Counted from the stretch's first letter, positions 41,911 to 53,523 are shown. The stretch is 64,000 nt of DNA from Vesta saturnalis (GCA_036346205.1 JARFJB010000113.1:116001-180000), one strand, 5' to 3'. Program-made: numbers and translations. The notes: generated from the sequence alone by a model not told the origin.

Positions 41911-43134
41911 ACAAAGGCACATAAAATATTCTGTCTCCCCCCCCTTTTTGTGTTATGAATTGTGATGCATACTTATATGTAATTTTTCTTTTCAGGAGAT
42001 GGACACAAGTACGTGTAGTGTGGAAGAACGTGTTTTGGCAAGTGCATGGGCTCATGAACGTGCACACTCTGGGAAAACCATGAGAGATGTGCAAGGGGAT
42101 TTTGCCGCACGATTCAATGAAGAAGCGCCACCCAAGAGAACGATACTGCGATGGCAACAAAAACTGTTCAGAACTGGATCCGTTCTGGATGGAAAGAGGA
42201 TAGGTCGACCATCAACACGACAAGAAACTTGTGCAGCAGTGGCGGATTCTGTGACCAGATCTCCCAAGAAATCATTGCGAAAAAGATGTTCTGAACTTGG
42301 AATTCCAAAAACGACTATGCTGACACACATGAAAAAAGATCTGGAATTAAAATGTTTTAAGGCAACATTCGTAAACGAGTTGAGTGATGAGGACATTCGG
42401 CCAAGACATGAAGCTTGCTCAAGATTACTCGATGTGTTTGTGACACTCCCGCAGCGAGGCAAAGTTTTCTTCTCAGACGAATGTGCAATTTACCGATCTT
42501 CTCGGAATAGGGGTATTTTCTTCTGGAACAAAGAAAATCCATATTATTATGAAGGGTTAGAGAATAATCCACCACATGTTATGATCTGGACAGCAATGTC
42601 CAGTAGCCATCAGTGGGCCGTATTTTTTTTACGGTACTGTCAATCAACATTCTTACTTGGAAATGTTGCAGGAATGGTTCATTCCACAGCGTCAAAGCCT
42701 GAACATTCTTGATCACAGTTGGCTTCAACAAGATTGAGCTCCTGCTCACTACGCTGTCCGTGTCCGAGAATTCTTGGATGTAGTGCTACCCCAGAGGTGG
42801 ATAGGGAGAAGATCGCAACATCTGACAGCGCCGATCGAGTGGCCTCCCAGGAGTCCTGATCTGACATCATGCGACAATTCTCTGTGGGGAATAATTAAGC
42901 AGAAGGTCTTGAAACAACGATATCAGTCTGTTGAAGAATTGAAGGAAGTTGTTAGGGAGGCGTTCAGGGATATCACCCTGCCTATTCTTCGGAAAATCTC
43001 ACACAGGACCTGGCGCCGCATCATTTTGTGCCGTGACAATGACGGTGTCCATACTGATATTCTGGAACACTAAACAACCTAAAACTGTAACTCACACAAA
43101 TAGGGGGTGGTGACAGCACTTTCGGACCTTACTG
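41911..43134 (+). mobile_element. mariner-like element, almost complete
   Basis: The right end reads inward CAGTAAGGTCCGAAAGTG then CTGTCACCACCCCC, with TA at 43135-43136. The left end keeps CTGTCTCCCCCCCC (from 41931) and a divergent outer part from about 41911. The encoded transposase fills the interior. At about 1.2 kb the size is normal for mariner. Confidence 0.65.
41999..43073 (+). pseudogene. mariner-like transposase, one shift and one stop
   Basis: The frame opens with MDTSTCSVEERVLASAWAHE. An HTH pair follows, with ARFNEEAPPKRTILRWQQKL and a GRPS hook. The first catalytic Asp is in VFFSDECAIYRSS. A T run near 42628 shifts the frame. In the new frame the second Asp sits in LQQD followed by TGA (42735-42737) where Gly is expected, then APAH. 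The third Asp is in WPPRSPDLTSCDNSLWG, and the protein ends with a DGVHTDILEH tail. All three catalytic residues are kept, so only two small lesions separate this copy from an open frame. Confidence 0.85.
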
Positions 43135-43136
43135 TA

Positions 43137-44266
43137 CACTCTCAATGTCGAGTATGTACGTCCACTCTAATGGAGGAGAATAAATCGAGATGTAAATGGG
43201 CAATTTTTTAAACATAGAACTAAAGCAAACGCTCCTATTCTTTAATATTTTATTATTAAAATAAATAATACTAACTAAATATAGGGGGATAGTGTTAACT
43301 AAATATAGGTTACAACTAAATTTTATTAAAATGAAACAATACACCGGTTAAATGGGCAACAACCATAAGATCAATTATAGCATAATGTGGATTGTTTTCT
43401 CATTTTCAAAAATTCATATCTTTGTTCACCGTCAAATATCAATGTTGATATATTTGCAGTACTTTGCCATCATATAGGTGTACAAAATTTGCAAAAATCA
43501 AATTTTTATATTCAGTCCCACCAGAGATAAAATAGCCCCAAACTGGACCAAAAAATAAAGATTTTCAAATTTCAAAAATTTATAAAAAAATGTGTTCTTG
43601 CTCTATATAAGACTAATAGTTTATGATATCTAACTAGAGAAAAAAATACACTGTGATAAATCACTCCTTGATTGTTATTTTTGGGTCTAAAAAAGTGGAT
43701 TTTCTAAATTTTCAATACCAAACTTTCGAGATCATTTTGACTGGTTATTTTTGAAATTTGGGTCTTTTGAGTAATAAACAATGTTGCAGAGGAGACTTTT
43801 CTAAAAACCATCATGTCAGTTGAAATGTTGTAATTAACGCTAATGTGTCCAAATTGAAAAACCGTCGTGCGCTTACAAATAAAAATGGCCGCCATTCAGT
43901 AACGATGCAAGGTAAATTTCTTTTAAAAACTGTTTTGGACTTCTCAATTATAGGGTAATTACATAAAAAAAATCAAAATATTTAAAAATGGTCAAGCAGC
44001 CCGCATTGGATCACTTCATATGGATTGATGCTGTACTGGTTTATTTCAGTTACGTTAATTACAATTTCCGATGGAAATTGGGCGTTATAAATGGATTCAC
44101 ACAGCCAGAAAAGAGTTGACCTCCAATATCTTATAATTCACTATATGATTTGTGAACCACATCTTTAAATTTTTATCATTTTATCAGAACTATCATTATC
44201 TTATCTTTTACTTGAAATTCGCATCCAAAATTGGCTGTAGTGTACGAAGTTAAGAAGACTATTGTA
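43137..44266. other. No recognisable gene
   Basis: A/T-rich, short frames only, no repeat family recognised. Confidence 0.45.
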
Positions 44267-45150
44267 CGGGGTGGCTAACTAAGAATGCAAGGTACTGTAT
44301 CTGGGAAACTATACATCGTAGGGGCTTGCGGAAAAAAAAGTTATTACTAAAACGGCCAATATAAGAAACCTGGAAAATATTTTCATGTTTCTGAAATGGC
44401 CGCTAGGGGGCGTAACTGCAATCTTGAATCTATAAAAGTGATGTTTCTGTGAATTCTGCTATATTAACCTAATAAAAAAATAACTGATCTTTGAAGTCGA
44501 TGATAATCTGAACTTTTTTTGTTTGGCACTTTTTGACGTATGTCTAAAAATAAAGTGGTGGGGGGGTATTCAAAGGTTTCCTTAAATCACCCCCGTATCT
44601 TCGAAACGGCTAATCCGATTTTAACAAACTTGGGCGCGTTAAAAAGTGGGCTTCAAATGTTAAAATAATTGAAGTTTTGTTAGTTTCACATGTCGTCGCT
44701 AGAGGTTTTTGTGCGACATTCCGACAGAAACGGTTAATTTTCGCAAAAAGTTAAATGCTTTGGTATGACTTTTTTTCATGAACAAGTAGCTAAATTATGC
44801 CTAAACAAGCTCGCGAAAACCGCATCTCCTAACCTAAAATATCGGCCAAAGAAAAATTTTACGAAAATCCCTTAAATTTTTATTTTTTTTAACCATATCT
44901 TTCTGGAATTGTTTCTATTATGTAAGTTGTGGCCCTAAAAAGGACCCATTTAAAGGAGGAAGGTTTTTAATGTCCTCGTAAATGCTCGAAATGCTGACCA
45001 TCGCTCTGTGCATTGTTGAGGCCTCTTATGGGTAGACAAAACTGCAGATTCAATTTCGGCTCTGAATAGGTTACTTAGAAATTGTGATTTTAAATGTTTG
45101 TAATTTATTCACCAGAATAAAATCACCCTTTTTGAAATTACTACGGGCAA

Positions 45151-46091
45151 GTGAGCAATGCTAAAAGTTATACGAAAGGTCTATTTTTTGTTTGTTTAAA
45201 TGCATATTCACTATGGATATGTACGAAAAATACAGTTAATAGAAGCAGGCAGTGGAAACAGATATCTAAACAAAACCTACATAATCCTCAAATTGTCAAT
45301 AGTTGTCAATACTTTCGCGTTACTTTGAGTGAAGCTGTTGATACGCTTGCGGTTTATTTTGAATGTCTTCAGAATGCCGCAGTAGTTAAAAGAGTTTACG
45401 CGGTTCGATATCCAAATCGGCATCCTTGCGATGTAAGAGTTTTTCCCCGATTAGTGGCGAGCTTACGAGCCAATGGTAGTTTTCGGCCTACGTTTCAACG
45501 GCAAAGAATTGGAAGAACACAAGAAAATATTAACCGTGTACTGGGCTATATTGAAGGAAATCCTCATGTTAGCACAAGAGCATTATCTACTGAGTTGGGC
45601 GTATCACGGACAATGGTTCAAAATATTTTGAAGGACCATAGCTAAGTTCTAAGTAAGTTCGAGCAACCCCTAAATGGCAATGTATTTCTTGACATTTTGG
45701 CCAATCAATTACCGTTGTTTTTGGAAGATGTGCAACAAGGCAAAAATTGTTTTTTCAGTTGGATGGTTGCCCAGCACATTTTCCTATTAATGTGCAAGAG
45801 CATATTAATGCAGTATTTCAACAGCGGTGGATTGGAAGAGGAAGTCTGTTTCCATGGCCTCCGCGATCGCCAGACTTAACTTGTCTCGATTTTTATTTAT
45901 GGGGGTGCTTAAAGGACATCGTGTTTCGGACTCAACCTACTACTAGCGAAGATATGAAAAACCGGATTCGTAACGCAATACGTAACATACCGAGAGTCGA
46001 AAATGAAGCTGCAGTTATGTCTAGTTATGAGAGGCTTCAGCAATGCATAGAGCGTGATGGTCAGCATTTCAAGCATTTACGGGGGCATTAA
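45151..46091 (+). pseudogene. mariner/IS630-type transposase, central deletion
   Basis: 45151-45645 carries the HTH domain: SEAVDTLAVYFECLQNAAVV, RPTFQRQRIGRTQENINRVL and STELGVSRTMVQNILKDH. After 45645 the sequence jumps to LNGNVFLDILANQLPLFL; the block with the first catalytic Asp, about 100 residues, is absent. The frame 45747-46091 has FFQLDGCPAHF with the second Asp, WPPRSPDLTCLDFYLWGCL with the third, and a C-terminus ending DGQHFKHLRGH. The last ~30 codons lie in the right inverted repeat of the element. The deletion makes the copy non-autonomous. Confidence 0.85.
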
Positions 46092-46185
46092 AAACCTTCT
46101 TCCTTTAAATGGGCCCTTTTTAGGGCCACAACTTACATAATAGAAACAATTTCAGAAAAATATAGTTAGCCCTTAAGTTGGCAAC

Positions 46186-46201
46186 GTATCCTATAGGATA
46201 C
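46186..46201. repeat. Palindrome GTATCCTATAGGATAC, copy 1 of 3
   Basis: A perfect 16-bp palindrome 16 bp inside the left end of piggyBac-like element 1. Other copies lie at 47022-47037 and 49090-49105. Subterminal placement suggests a protein-binding site. Confidence 0.9.
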
Positions 46202-46372
46202 AGAAAAATCGTTGCAATCGTAATGTCAGTTACAATGCATTTGTGTATTCTAGGCTGTATACATACCTCCATATATGTCAGTTTATTCAAATTAAACGTA
46301 CGGGTGCCAGTTGAGGGAGTTAGCTTAGAGTGGAAAGAATATAACCTTTGTAGTGATTGACTGTTTGTGAGC

Positions 46373-49067
46373 ATGGCGAGAAAACGCAGATTTGCGGTAA
46401 GTATTGCTTGTTTTATCTAAATAATAGAAATATTCATGTGAACTAAAAATATAGATTATGTTATTTTGTTGTAGTAGATACTATTTGTAGCTATAGAAAC
46501 GAATTTGTTCAAATACATACATCTAGAGTCACGGCAAAATCTTTTCCGATGTGGGGGTGAAATTGTTAGAGAGAGACAAACTTAACATACCAACTTCCAT
46601 AATAATCCTGATAATTACAAATGATATATCTATGTTAGTGAAATACACGTTGTTGGGTTGTTAGAACTGCCGAATAAATTACAATGTTGTCAGCTCTTCT
46701 GTTTACACATAACTTCTAATTTTGACGTTTTCCACATTTTGAGATTTTCGATTCGTGTGGCTTGCATTGTTCTATTATAAAAACAAATGTTACAATTGCT
46801 TAATTATCGCAAAATGATCTAAGAACTGTTAAAAGTATTGTTACTTAGTTGAGAAAGAGTATTTCTATCAAAAACTAATTTTCAAAATAAATGTAAACAA
46901 TATAACCTAAGTATTATGTTGACGTCGAATTTCATACGTTTGGCAACAATGTCATGCGCTGACGTTTATCCCCACATTGGAAAAGAGTTTGCCGCGACTA
47001 TATGAACTCCATTTTGTCGATGTATCCTATAGGATACGTTGCCAAGTTCCTAGACGTATCTGTGTGTAAATCAATTTTATAATAGTGAAATGAATTACTA
47101 TGCGTAACGACAAAAAATCATGAAATTGCTAAAGTGTGGTCATTAATAATGAATATATTATTAGGATTATCGTTCCTGGACTGAATACATGCTATCTTTA
47201 GTGCCATTGCTAAATGCTGATTCAGACCCCGAGAGTGAAGAAGATGGAGAGACTTCAAATGTTAGTCAGCAGTGTGAGGGTGGCATTCCCACATCTGAAA
47301 CGGAATTGGAAAACAATTTTGAAATACATACTTGGTATAATGAAGACACAGAAATAAATGCCGAACAAAATGTCGACAGTTTAGATGAGGACAATACAGG
47401 TTCAAATGTGGAAACTGTAGAAGTACCTGGTCCAGTACAGCCAAATAAAAGGAAGCGTCCACTTGAAAAAATTGTTAGAGAAACATTCAGGTAATGTAGT
47501 CTTTTTATATTTATATAATCATGTTATTTCAGATGGAGTAAAAGAGAGTTTGAATTCCCTGTCAATATTGGTGAAGACCACTTTGAGATACCAAACGAAA
47601 TGAAATCACCCCTTGATTACTTCAAAACATTTTTTTGTAGTGAACTCATAGAAACCATTGTCTTTAATACCAACCTGTATTCTACTAAGAAGATTGCAAG
47701 TAGCATCAAACACGAGCAAGACTGAGATCTGTGATTTCATAGCAATCGAATTGATGATGGGTATAGTTCAGATGCCGGCATACACTGATTACTGGAGTCA
47801 GAGTTTCCGGTATGAAAAAATAGCGAGCATTATGCCCCTAAAAAGATATCAGACACTCAGAAGGTTTCTACATTTCGTAGACAACTCTAAACCCACTAAT
47901 GACCGATATTTCAAAATTCGACCTATTTTAGAGTTATTGAGAAGAAACTGTAATAGTGTCGAGAATGAAAAGCGTTAATCGGTGGATGAAATGATGATTC
48001 CCTATAAAGGAACACGTGCAGGCTCAAGAAGGCAGTATGTAAAGAACAAGCCAAAAAAGTGGGGGTACAAGATGTTTGTCCGTGCTGGTGTGTCTGGAAT
48101 TGTGTATGACTTTATACTGTATGGTGGTGCAGACACTTTTAGTGATATCAACATTCAATTTTTTGACAAAGAGAACTCTACAGGCTTCGCAGGTAAGGTA
48201 GTTCTTGGTGTTTGTAGGACCATTCCCGACAAGCCATTATCTGCGATCTACTTTGACAATTATTTCACTTCACCTGAATTACTGCTTCTTTTGAGGAGTG
48301 AATATGGTATTTTGGGTTTGGGAACTGTCAGAAGTAACAGATTACGTGGGTGCAAACTAACCTCAGACAAAGTACTGAAAAAACGTGGTCGCGGTACATA
48401 TGAGCAGTTTGTTGACAACAACAAAAAAATTGCAGTAGTAAAATGGATAGATAACAAAGCTGTAGTATTGACTAGCACATTTGTATCTTCGGAGCCTGTT
48501 GACAAAATAAAGAGATTTAGTAAAGAAGCCAAAGCTAAGGTAGACATTGATTGTCCCCAAATTGTCAAACAGTATAGCAGCCATATGGGAGGGGTTGATT
48601 TAGCCGATATGTTGGGAACGTTATACCGTACAGCTTTCAAAACGCATAGATGGTACCTAGGCATATTTTCACAGTTACTGGATGTCAACGTAAATAATGC
48701 GTGGCTGTTATACAGGCGCGACAAACATTTATTGGGAGCTACAAGCAAGCAGCTGATGCTGAAGGAATTCCGTCTTCAAATCATCAATAGTTTACTTTTG
48801 CGCAATAGATCCAAACGTGGGAGACCAAGTAATGGAAACACATCTACACCACCAAGGAAAATTTTAGCGCCGAAGCAGAAAGTTCCTCAAGAAGATATCC
48901 GTTTCGACAACGGGGACACTTCCCGATTTATGGAAAAAGGAAGATGCCGTGCATGTGCGAATGGACAAACAGCAATCTTCTGTCAAAAATGCAATATCAG
49001 GCTTTGTTTAGTAGATTCTAGGAATTGCTTTCAAACATTCCATGTAGGAAAAAAACATCTTGAGTGA
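46373..49067 (+). pseudogene. piggyBac-like transposase, three exons, two lesions
   Basis: Exon 1 (46373-46396) reads MARKRRFA up to donor GTAAGT. Intron 1 is 46397-47164. Exon 2 (47165-47490) has an acidic stretch with DSDPESEEDGE and ends in NKRKRP. Intron 2 is 47491-47532 (GTAATG to TTTCAG), with the split codon AG|A restoring Arg-Trp. Exon 3 (47533-49067) carries the catalytic Asp residues in SVDEMMIPYKG, AIYFDNYFTS and MGGVDLADML, and a C-terminal Cys-rich zinc domain (GRCRACANGQ ... FCQKCNIRLC). Lesions are a shift near 47700 and an in-frame TAA at 47976-47978 just before SVDE. The exon phases support the splice model. Confidence 0.85.
47022..47037. repeat. Palindrome GTATCCTATAGGATAC, copy 2 of 3
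   Basis: Inside intron 1, about 140 bp before exon 2. It is followed by GTTGCCAAGTT, which is the inverse of sequence at the left element end, so an end-like module is duplicated inside the element. Confidence 0.9.
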
Positions 49068-49089
49068 AATGTAGTCTAAGGGAGGCAAT

Positions 49090-49105
49090 GTATCCTATAG
49101 GATAC
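49090..49105. repeat. Palindrome GTATCCTATAGGATAC, copy 3 of 3
   Basis: Lies 22 bp after the transposase stop and about 135 bp inside the right end of the element. Confidence 0.9.
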
Positions 49106-49984
49106 AACCTAGAATTTCTTTTCAAAATGTATAATTTATTTTTTTACGAAAAGTTTATGTTTATACTAAATGTATCTTGATGTTTTTCAGTAAAAAATAA
49201 TTTTTAAACCGTTGATTTCTATTGTTGCCAAGTTAAGGGGAAAAAAATAAAAATTTAAGGGATTTTCGTACAAAGTTTTCTTTGGTCCATATTTTAGGTT
49301 AGGAACAAGATATCGAGATGCGGTTCTCGCGAGCTTGTTTAGGCATCATTTAACTACTTGTTCATGAAAAAAATTCATACCAATGCATTTAATTTTTTTG
49401 CGAAAATTAACCGTTTCTGTCGAAATGTCGAACAAAGCCCTCTAGCGACGACATGTAAAACTAACAAAACTTCAAATATTATAACATTTGTAGCCCAAAA
49501 ATAGCTCATTTCAACGCGCCCAAGTTTGTTAAAATCTGCTTAGCCGTTTCGAAAATACAGGGGGTTATTTAAGGAAACCTTTGAATACCACCCACCACTT
49601 TATTTTTAGACATACGTCAAAAAGTGCCAAACAAAAAAAGTTCAGATTATCCTCGACTTTAAAGATCAGTTATTTTTTTATTAGGTTAATATAGCAGAAT
49701 TAACAGAAACATCACTTTTATAGATTCAAGATTGCAGTTACGCCCCCTAGCGGCCATTTCAAAAACATCAAAATATTTTCCAGATTTTTGTATTGGCCGT
49801 TTTAGTAATAACTTTTTTTGCGCAAGCCTCTACGATGGATAGTTTCCCTGATACAGTACCTCACATTTTTAATTGGCCACCCTGTACAATTAAAAAGCTA
49901 AACATACTTAAAGTAGTAGTCAAGTTGCTTTGGTATGTGTGAATCCTTGCGATATTGCAGCCTCACATTCCACTAATATAAGTA

Positions 49985-50115
49985 ATTTGATTGTTATTTC
50001 ATTAAATTTAGAATTTCCATCAGTTCTACATACATAAAGACAAAATTTACGTCGATTGGGGCTTGTACTTTGATAGCGCAGTTGGTTAGCACGGTACTTC
50101 TTTTTTTAATGGGTC
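49985..50115 (+). repeat. tRNA-related repeat A, copy 3, truncated
   Basis: The leader (TAGAATTTCCATCAGTTCTA, then AAAGACAAAATTTACG) and box A (TAGCGCAGTTGGTTAGCACG, about 50074-50093) match copies 1 and 2. After GGTACTTC the sequence turns into a T run (50100-50107). The box B half is absent, so this copy ends inside the core. Confidence 0.65.
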
Positions 50116-50639
50116 ACCCTATATATTTTTATATATTTGCTCTCTTTGTTAAAAGCTGAACAAAATTATATAAGGTAGTATTGTTCTAAGGGTAACGGTT
50201 CCCAAGTAAAAAAACGTAGAAAGCTTTACGGAGAATGTGATGCTCGTGTACTTTAGCGAGAAACCTAAAACGTTTAAATGTTCTACAGTATGAGCTCAAT
50301 ATTCAATGGTAACATCTTGTATGATAATTCACGACAATATTGACATAAGTAAATATACTTCATAATGAAAAGTCGCTAGGGAAAAAATGTGACATACTTA
50401 TTTGCTCCCTAGGGAGACAGTGTTCCTCTTCTGTCATGATTTTGATGTCATAGAAACTAGCTATCACTCTCGGTTGTGAAAAAAATTAAGTAAATATGAA
50501 TGAAAATGGTTATACTGCATTATTGATATCTTATAGAAGCGGGTGGCTTTGGAATTTTTGTTAAGTTAACCTGTATATATTAATATCCATCTGACATGAA
50601 GATTTAAACGTCATTCTGACAGATTATTTTTTTGTTATT
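50116..50639. other. Spacer, partly a dispersed repeat
   Basis: No gene recognised. The last part (about 50575-50655) shares TTTAAACGTCATTCTGACAG with 53115-53135. Confidence 0.45.
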
Positions 50640-51680
50640 ACAATGTTACCTGTTTTCAAGGTCACTCTCATTCCCTATCTTAAAGTTTATTTGCACGAAC
50701 GCGCACCCCGCTTCAAGCTCAAAGTTTATTTTTAATTGCAAGAGAGATACTTTGTGGATCTACCTCGATGTCCCTGCGTCGAAGCCAACTGTATTTCAAG
50801 GTCGCTCTCATTACCAAGTCGATGGTTTTTCAAGGTCGCTTACGTTACCTACATAGCTAAGTGGATCCTAGACCACTCCTCCAATATACCTTTTCTATGA
50901 GTATTTTGCTCAAGGCCATCATACACATTGCCTACGTATATTCCTCAAGGTCATCAATTCTTGGCTGAGCTAAGATATTAATTCTTATAAATCAATTCTC
51001 AAGGTCAGGGGTATTAAATAAACTTTTCAAGGTGTGGAGGATTCTACCTTTCATGGTCACCAAGCAATTCTTGGCTCAGTCAAGACGTTAGAAATCAATT
51101 CTTACGGTCGTTGTCCATGCTAAAATGTGTGTCAAAGTTCTTGTATTGGCTAAATTGTAATAAAAAGATTATGCTTACAGTATGTGGATTCATACAAAGG
51201 TGGTCCATTGTTCAAGTAATTCTTGGCTGTGTCAGGGTCATAATTCCTAGAAATCTCCTGTAAGGTTATCAAATAGATTGTTATCTAGGTCAATGGTTAA
51301 AATGTATTGGTATCAATTTTCATGGTGATAAGTCCTAGAAATCAACCTGAAGGGGTATCCGAATACATGGCCGGTAAAAGTATATAGGGGGATCCTCTTC
51401 AAGGTTACGTATACTATAGAATCCACTTTCTCGTTTTCAAGGCCATTGCGTACACAGATTACCTGCGTATATTCTTCAAGGCCACGTATAGTGATCCACT
51501 TTAGGTCATGGTCACGTACACTTTCCTTGCATATTCTTCAAGGTCACATCTATGAGAAATCAATTTTCAAGCATAAAGGCGATCCATTGTTCAAGTAATT
51601 CTAGTCTGGTCGGGGTCATAATTCCTAGAAATCACCTGCATGGGGTATTCAAATAGACTTTTCAAGATTAATTATAATCA
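50640..51680 (+). repeat. CAAGG-rich degenerate tandem region with nine TCAAGGYCR motifs
   Basis: Exact matches to TCAAGGYCR start at 50656, 50796, 50830, 50910, 50945, 50999, 51437, 51476 and 51538, all on the plus strand, with several one-off variants between. Longer units also recur: CCATTGTTCAAGTAATTCT, then GGGTCATAATTCCTAGAAAT, at about 51205-51255 and 51580-51632. The sequence is a degenerate tandem repeat. YCAAGGYCR is the binding consensus of FTZ-F1/SF-1 nuclear receptors, but function is not shown. Confidence 0.75.
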
Positions 51681-51762
51681 ATCAACAACACATATATGGA
51701 CTGATACCATTTGATAGCAAGAAAATTTAAACATAGCGCGTAACAATAATTAAACTAAAAAT

Positions 51763-51966
51763 TATAATAAAGGCTCGAAAGCTCCTTCGTTATCCAAACA
51801 TTAATAGCATCTTCTAACTATAGAATCCAGAACATTCTTTAACATTGTAGGTGTTACAGTTTGTAATGTGTTAAGTACCAACCTTCGGAGATCTTCTTCT
51901 GTTCCAAAGATATGTTTATAAATATAATTTTTTAGTAAAACAGTCCGGCGGGGTTATGTCGGGCAA
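51763..51966 (-). pseudogene. mariner-like transposase C-terminal fragment
   Basis: The minus strand reads YIYKHIFGTEEDLRRLVLNT, then VTPTMLKNVLDSIVRRC, one stop, and NEGAFEPLL at the end. This is the C-terminal helix region of a DDE_3 transposase (compare QRIxxxCxxIxPxxLxxVRxSxxRR). A piece before it (DITPPDCF in another frame) may be the SPDxxPxDFF motif. No catalytic domain remains. Confidence 0.55.
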
Positions 51967-52409
51967 ATAAAATAAAATAATAAACAGGAACACGTTTTAC
52001 TTATGTAGGTAAGAACTTTGACAATTAACTAATTTTGTTTCGTCTTGAAAACGCAGCCTACTGCTTAATGAATGATCAAATACGCACAAATCAGTTAGTT
52101 GCAGAATACAAACTTATTTTTCAAGTACCGTCGATTTTAGAAGAAAAATTTAAGAGACAAAATTCTTTTATTTTAAAATATATTACCAAGATAAAGCAGA
52201 AAAAATTTAATTTATTTTTCAAAAATAAATCTTTTAAGGGCTGAACGGGTAGTTCTAGTGATTTTTTTGAAATTTCTATCAAATTTTGACTTTTATAAGA
52301 AAGGCCGACTGTATAAAAATCAATTAAAAAATTTCATAATTTACAGTAATAAAGTAGTTTCTCTACACTTTAAATTGAAGAACTTTGAGAGCGTATAACT
52401 TTTTAGGGG
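51967..52409. other. No recognisable gene
   Basis: The frame at 52035-52244 is Lys/Phe/Asn-rich and shows no domain. Confidence 0.4.
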
Positions 52410-52508
52410 TGCACATATACACACACACGCGCACACACACGCACACACGCACGCACGCACGCACGCACGCACACACGCGTACGCGCGCACACACACACAC
52501 ACACACAC

Positions 52509-52548
<40 letters not shown>
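52410..52548. repeat. (AC/CG)n and (AT)n microsatellites
   Basis: Mixed ACAC, ACGC and GCAC units to about 52509, then an AT run from 52511 to 52548. Confidence 0.95.
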
Positions 52549-52556
<8 letters not shown>

Positions 52557-52559
52557 AGA

Positions 52560-52925
52560 AGGTTATGCAATCGATTATTGTTTCACTATCGCTAAATTGA
52601 CTTATTAGCTCATTTTATAACTTTTGGGCAAGCTTCACCAAGATCGGCCATGATGTCTAGATCTCTGTATGTATGTGGATGTATGTTAGCATCCACGATA
52701 ACTGCAGAACGAAAACACTTACGTAATTAAAGTTTTGTATTTAAGCTTGTTTTCATTGCGCTTGGACCTGATTTTTATCATATATTTCTAAAACAGCTGC
52801 ATATTTCAAAGATATATAAATACCTAGATATAGACCTTAAACGTATTGATTAATTATGTTCTATGAATTTTTTGATATAATATGATTGATATGATATAAT
52901 TTAGCGGAAAAAAAATTCGTAAGGT
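52560..52925 (+). repeat. Dispersed repeat, copy 2 (pair with 14230-14663)
   Basis: Shares long blocks with copy 1 in the same orientation and the same right border near AAGGTAGAATTT. As in copy 1 a purine-pyrimidine microsatellite lies at the left side. Confidence 0.7.
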
Positions 52926-53523
52926 AGAATTTAAGTGTTAGTTCAAACTTGTTCAATATCTGAATAACGATTCATTTTATAAGAAAACGTGTAGGCATAT
53001 TTTTTAAAGAAAATTTACTTTTACATAGGTTTTCTGTATAAAGTTTCTAAATATAACGCAAGGTAAGTCTTTGGAATTTTTTTTAAGCTAACGTGTAATT
53101 TCTATCTAACATGAAGTTTTAAACGTCATTCTGACAGATTATTGTTATTGTTTTTATAATATTACCTGTTTTCGTTATGAACGCATAAAAGGAGGTTGCA
53201 TAGTTACCCAACAAAAATTATAATTAAAACTTTTCATTTCTTGCAATTTTTTAAGTTAGCATCTAGATGTCTATTAACCTCTGTCAGCCAAGAAGTTTCA
53301 AACGTCCGTTTGACATAGATTATTGTTTTTGTTTCTACTATGTTGCATATTTTTGTAATTAACTTATTGTAAAAAAATCCTAAAAAAATGTTATTAAAAT
53401 GAGTTTCTTTTAGTTTCCATTTTGTAGGTTGGAAGGTCGTGTGGTATTTCACAACATAAGCTTATGTTTATGTTTTAATTTTCAAATTTCACAAAATCTT
53501 AACAGTTTTAACAGATAATATTA
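52926..53523. other. A/T-rich spacer, partly a dispersed repeat
   Basis: The segment near 53055-53170 resembles 50555-50655 (TTTGGAATTTTT, AACATGAAG, TTTAAACGTCATTCTGACAG and an ending in TTACCTGTTTTC). No gene recognised. Confidence 0.45.

Larger units (their letters stand above)
46170..49239 (+). mobile_element. piggyBac-like element 1
   Basis: The left end CCCTTAAGTTGGCAAC (46170) and the right end, reverse CCCTTAACTTGGCAAC (49239), match at 15 of 16 positions. The site in the intact opposite arm of the host element reads TTAA at the matching place (near 44882), as piggyBac requires; the present flanks read TTAG and GAAA, so both have mutated. The palindrome GTATCCTATAGGATAC occurs at 46186, 47022 and 49090. 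It is younger than the host element and nearly complete. Confidence 0.85.
44267..49884 (+). mobile_element. mariner-like element with ~800-bp inverted repeats, host of a piggyBac
   Basis: The ends CGGGGTGGCTAAC (44267) and CAGGGTGGCCAAT (reverse of 49884) are each flanked by TA (44265-44266 and 49885-49886). The left arm runs from 44267 to about 45070. The right arm is about 45997-46169 continued at 49240-49884, split by the piggyBac at 46170-49239. The arms include the last ~30 codons of the transposase, so the left arm holds an antisense copy of that coding end. Confidence 0.85.

Noticed and set aside
48260..48748. 162-codon minus-strand frame
   Set aside because: It is antisense to exon 3 of piggyBac-like element 1.
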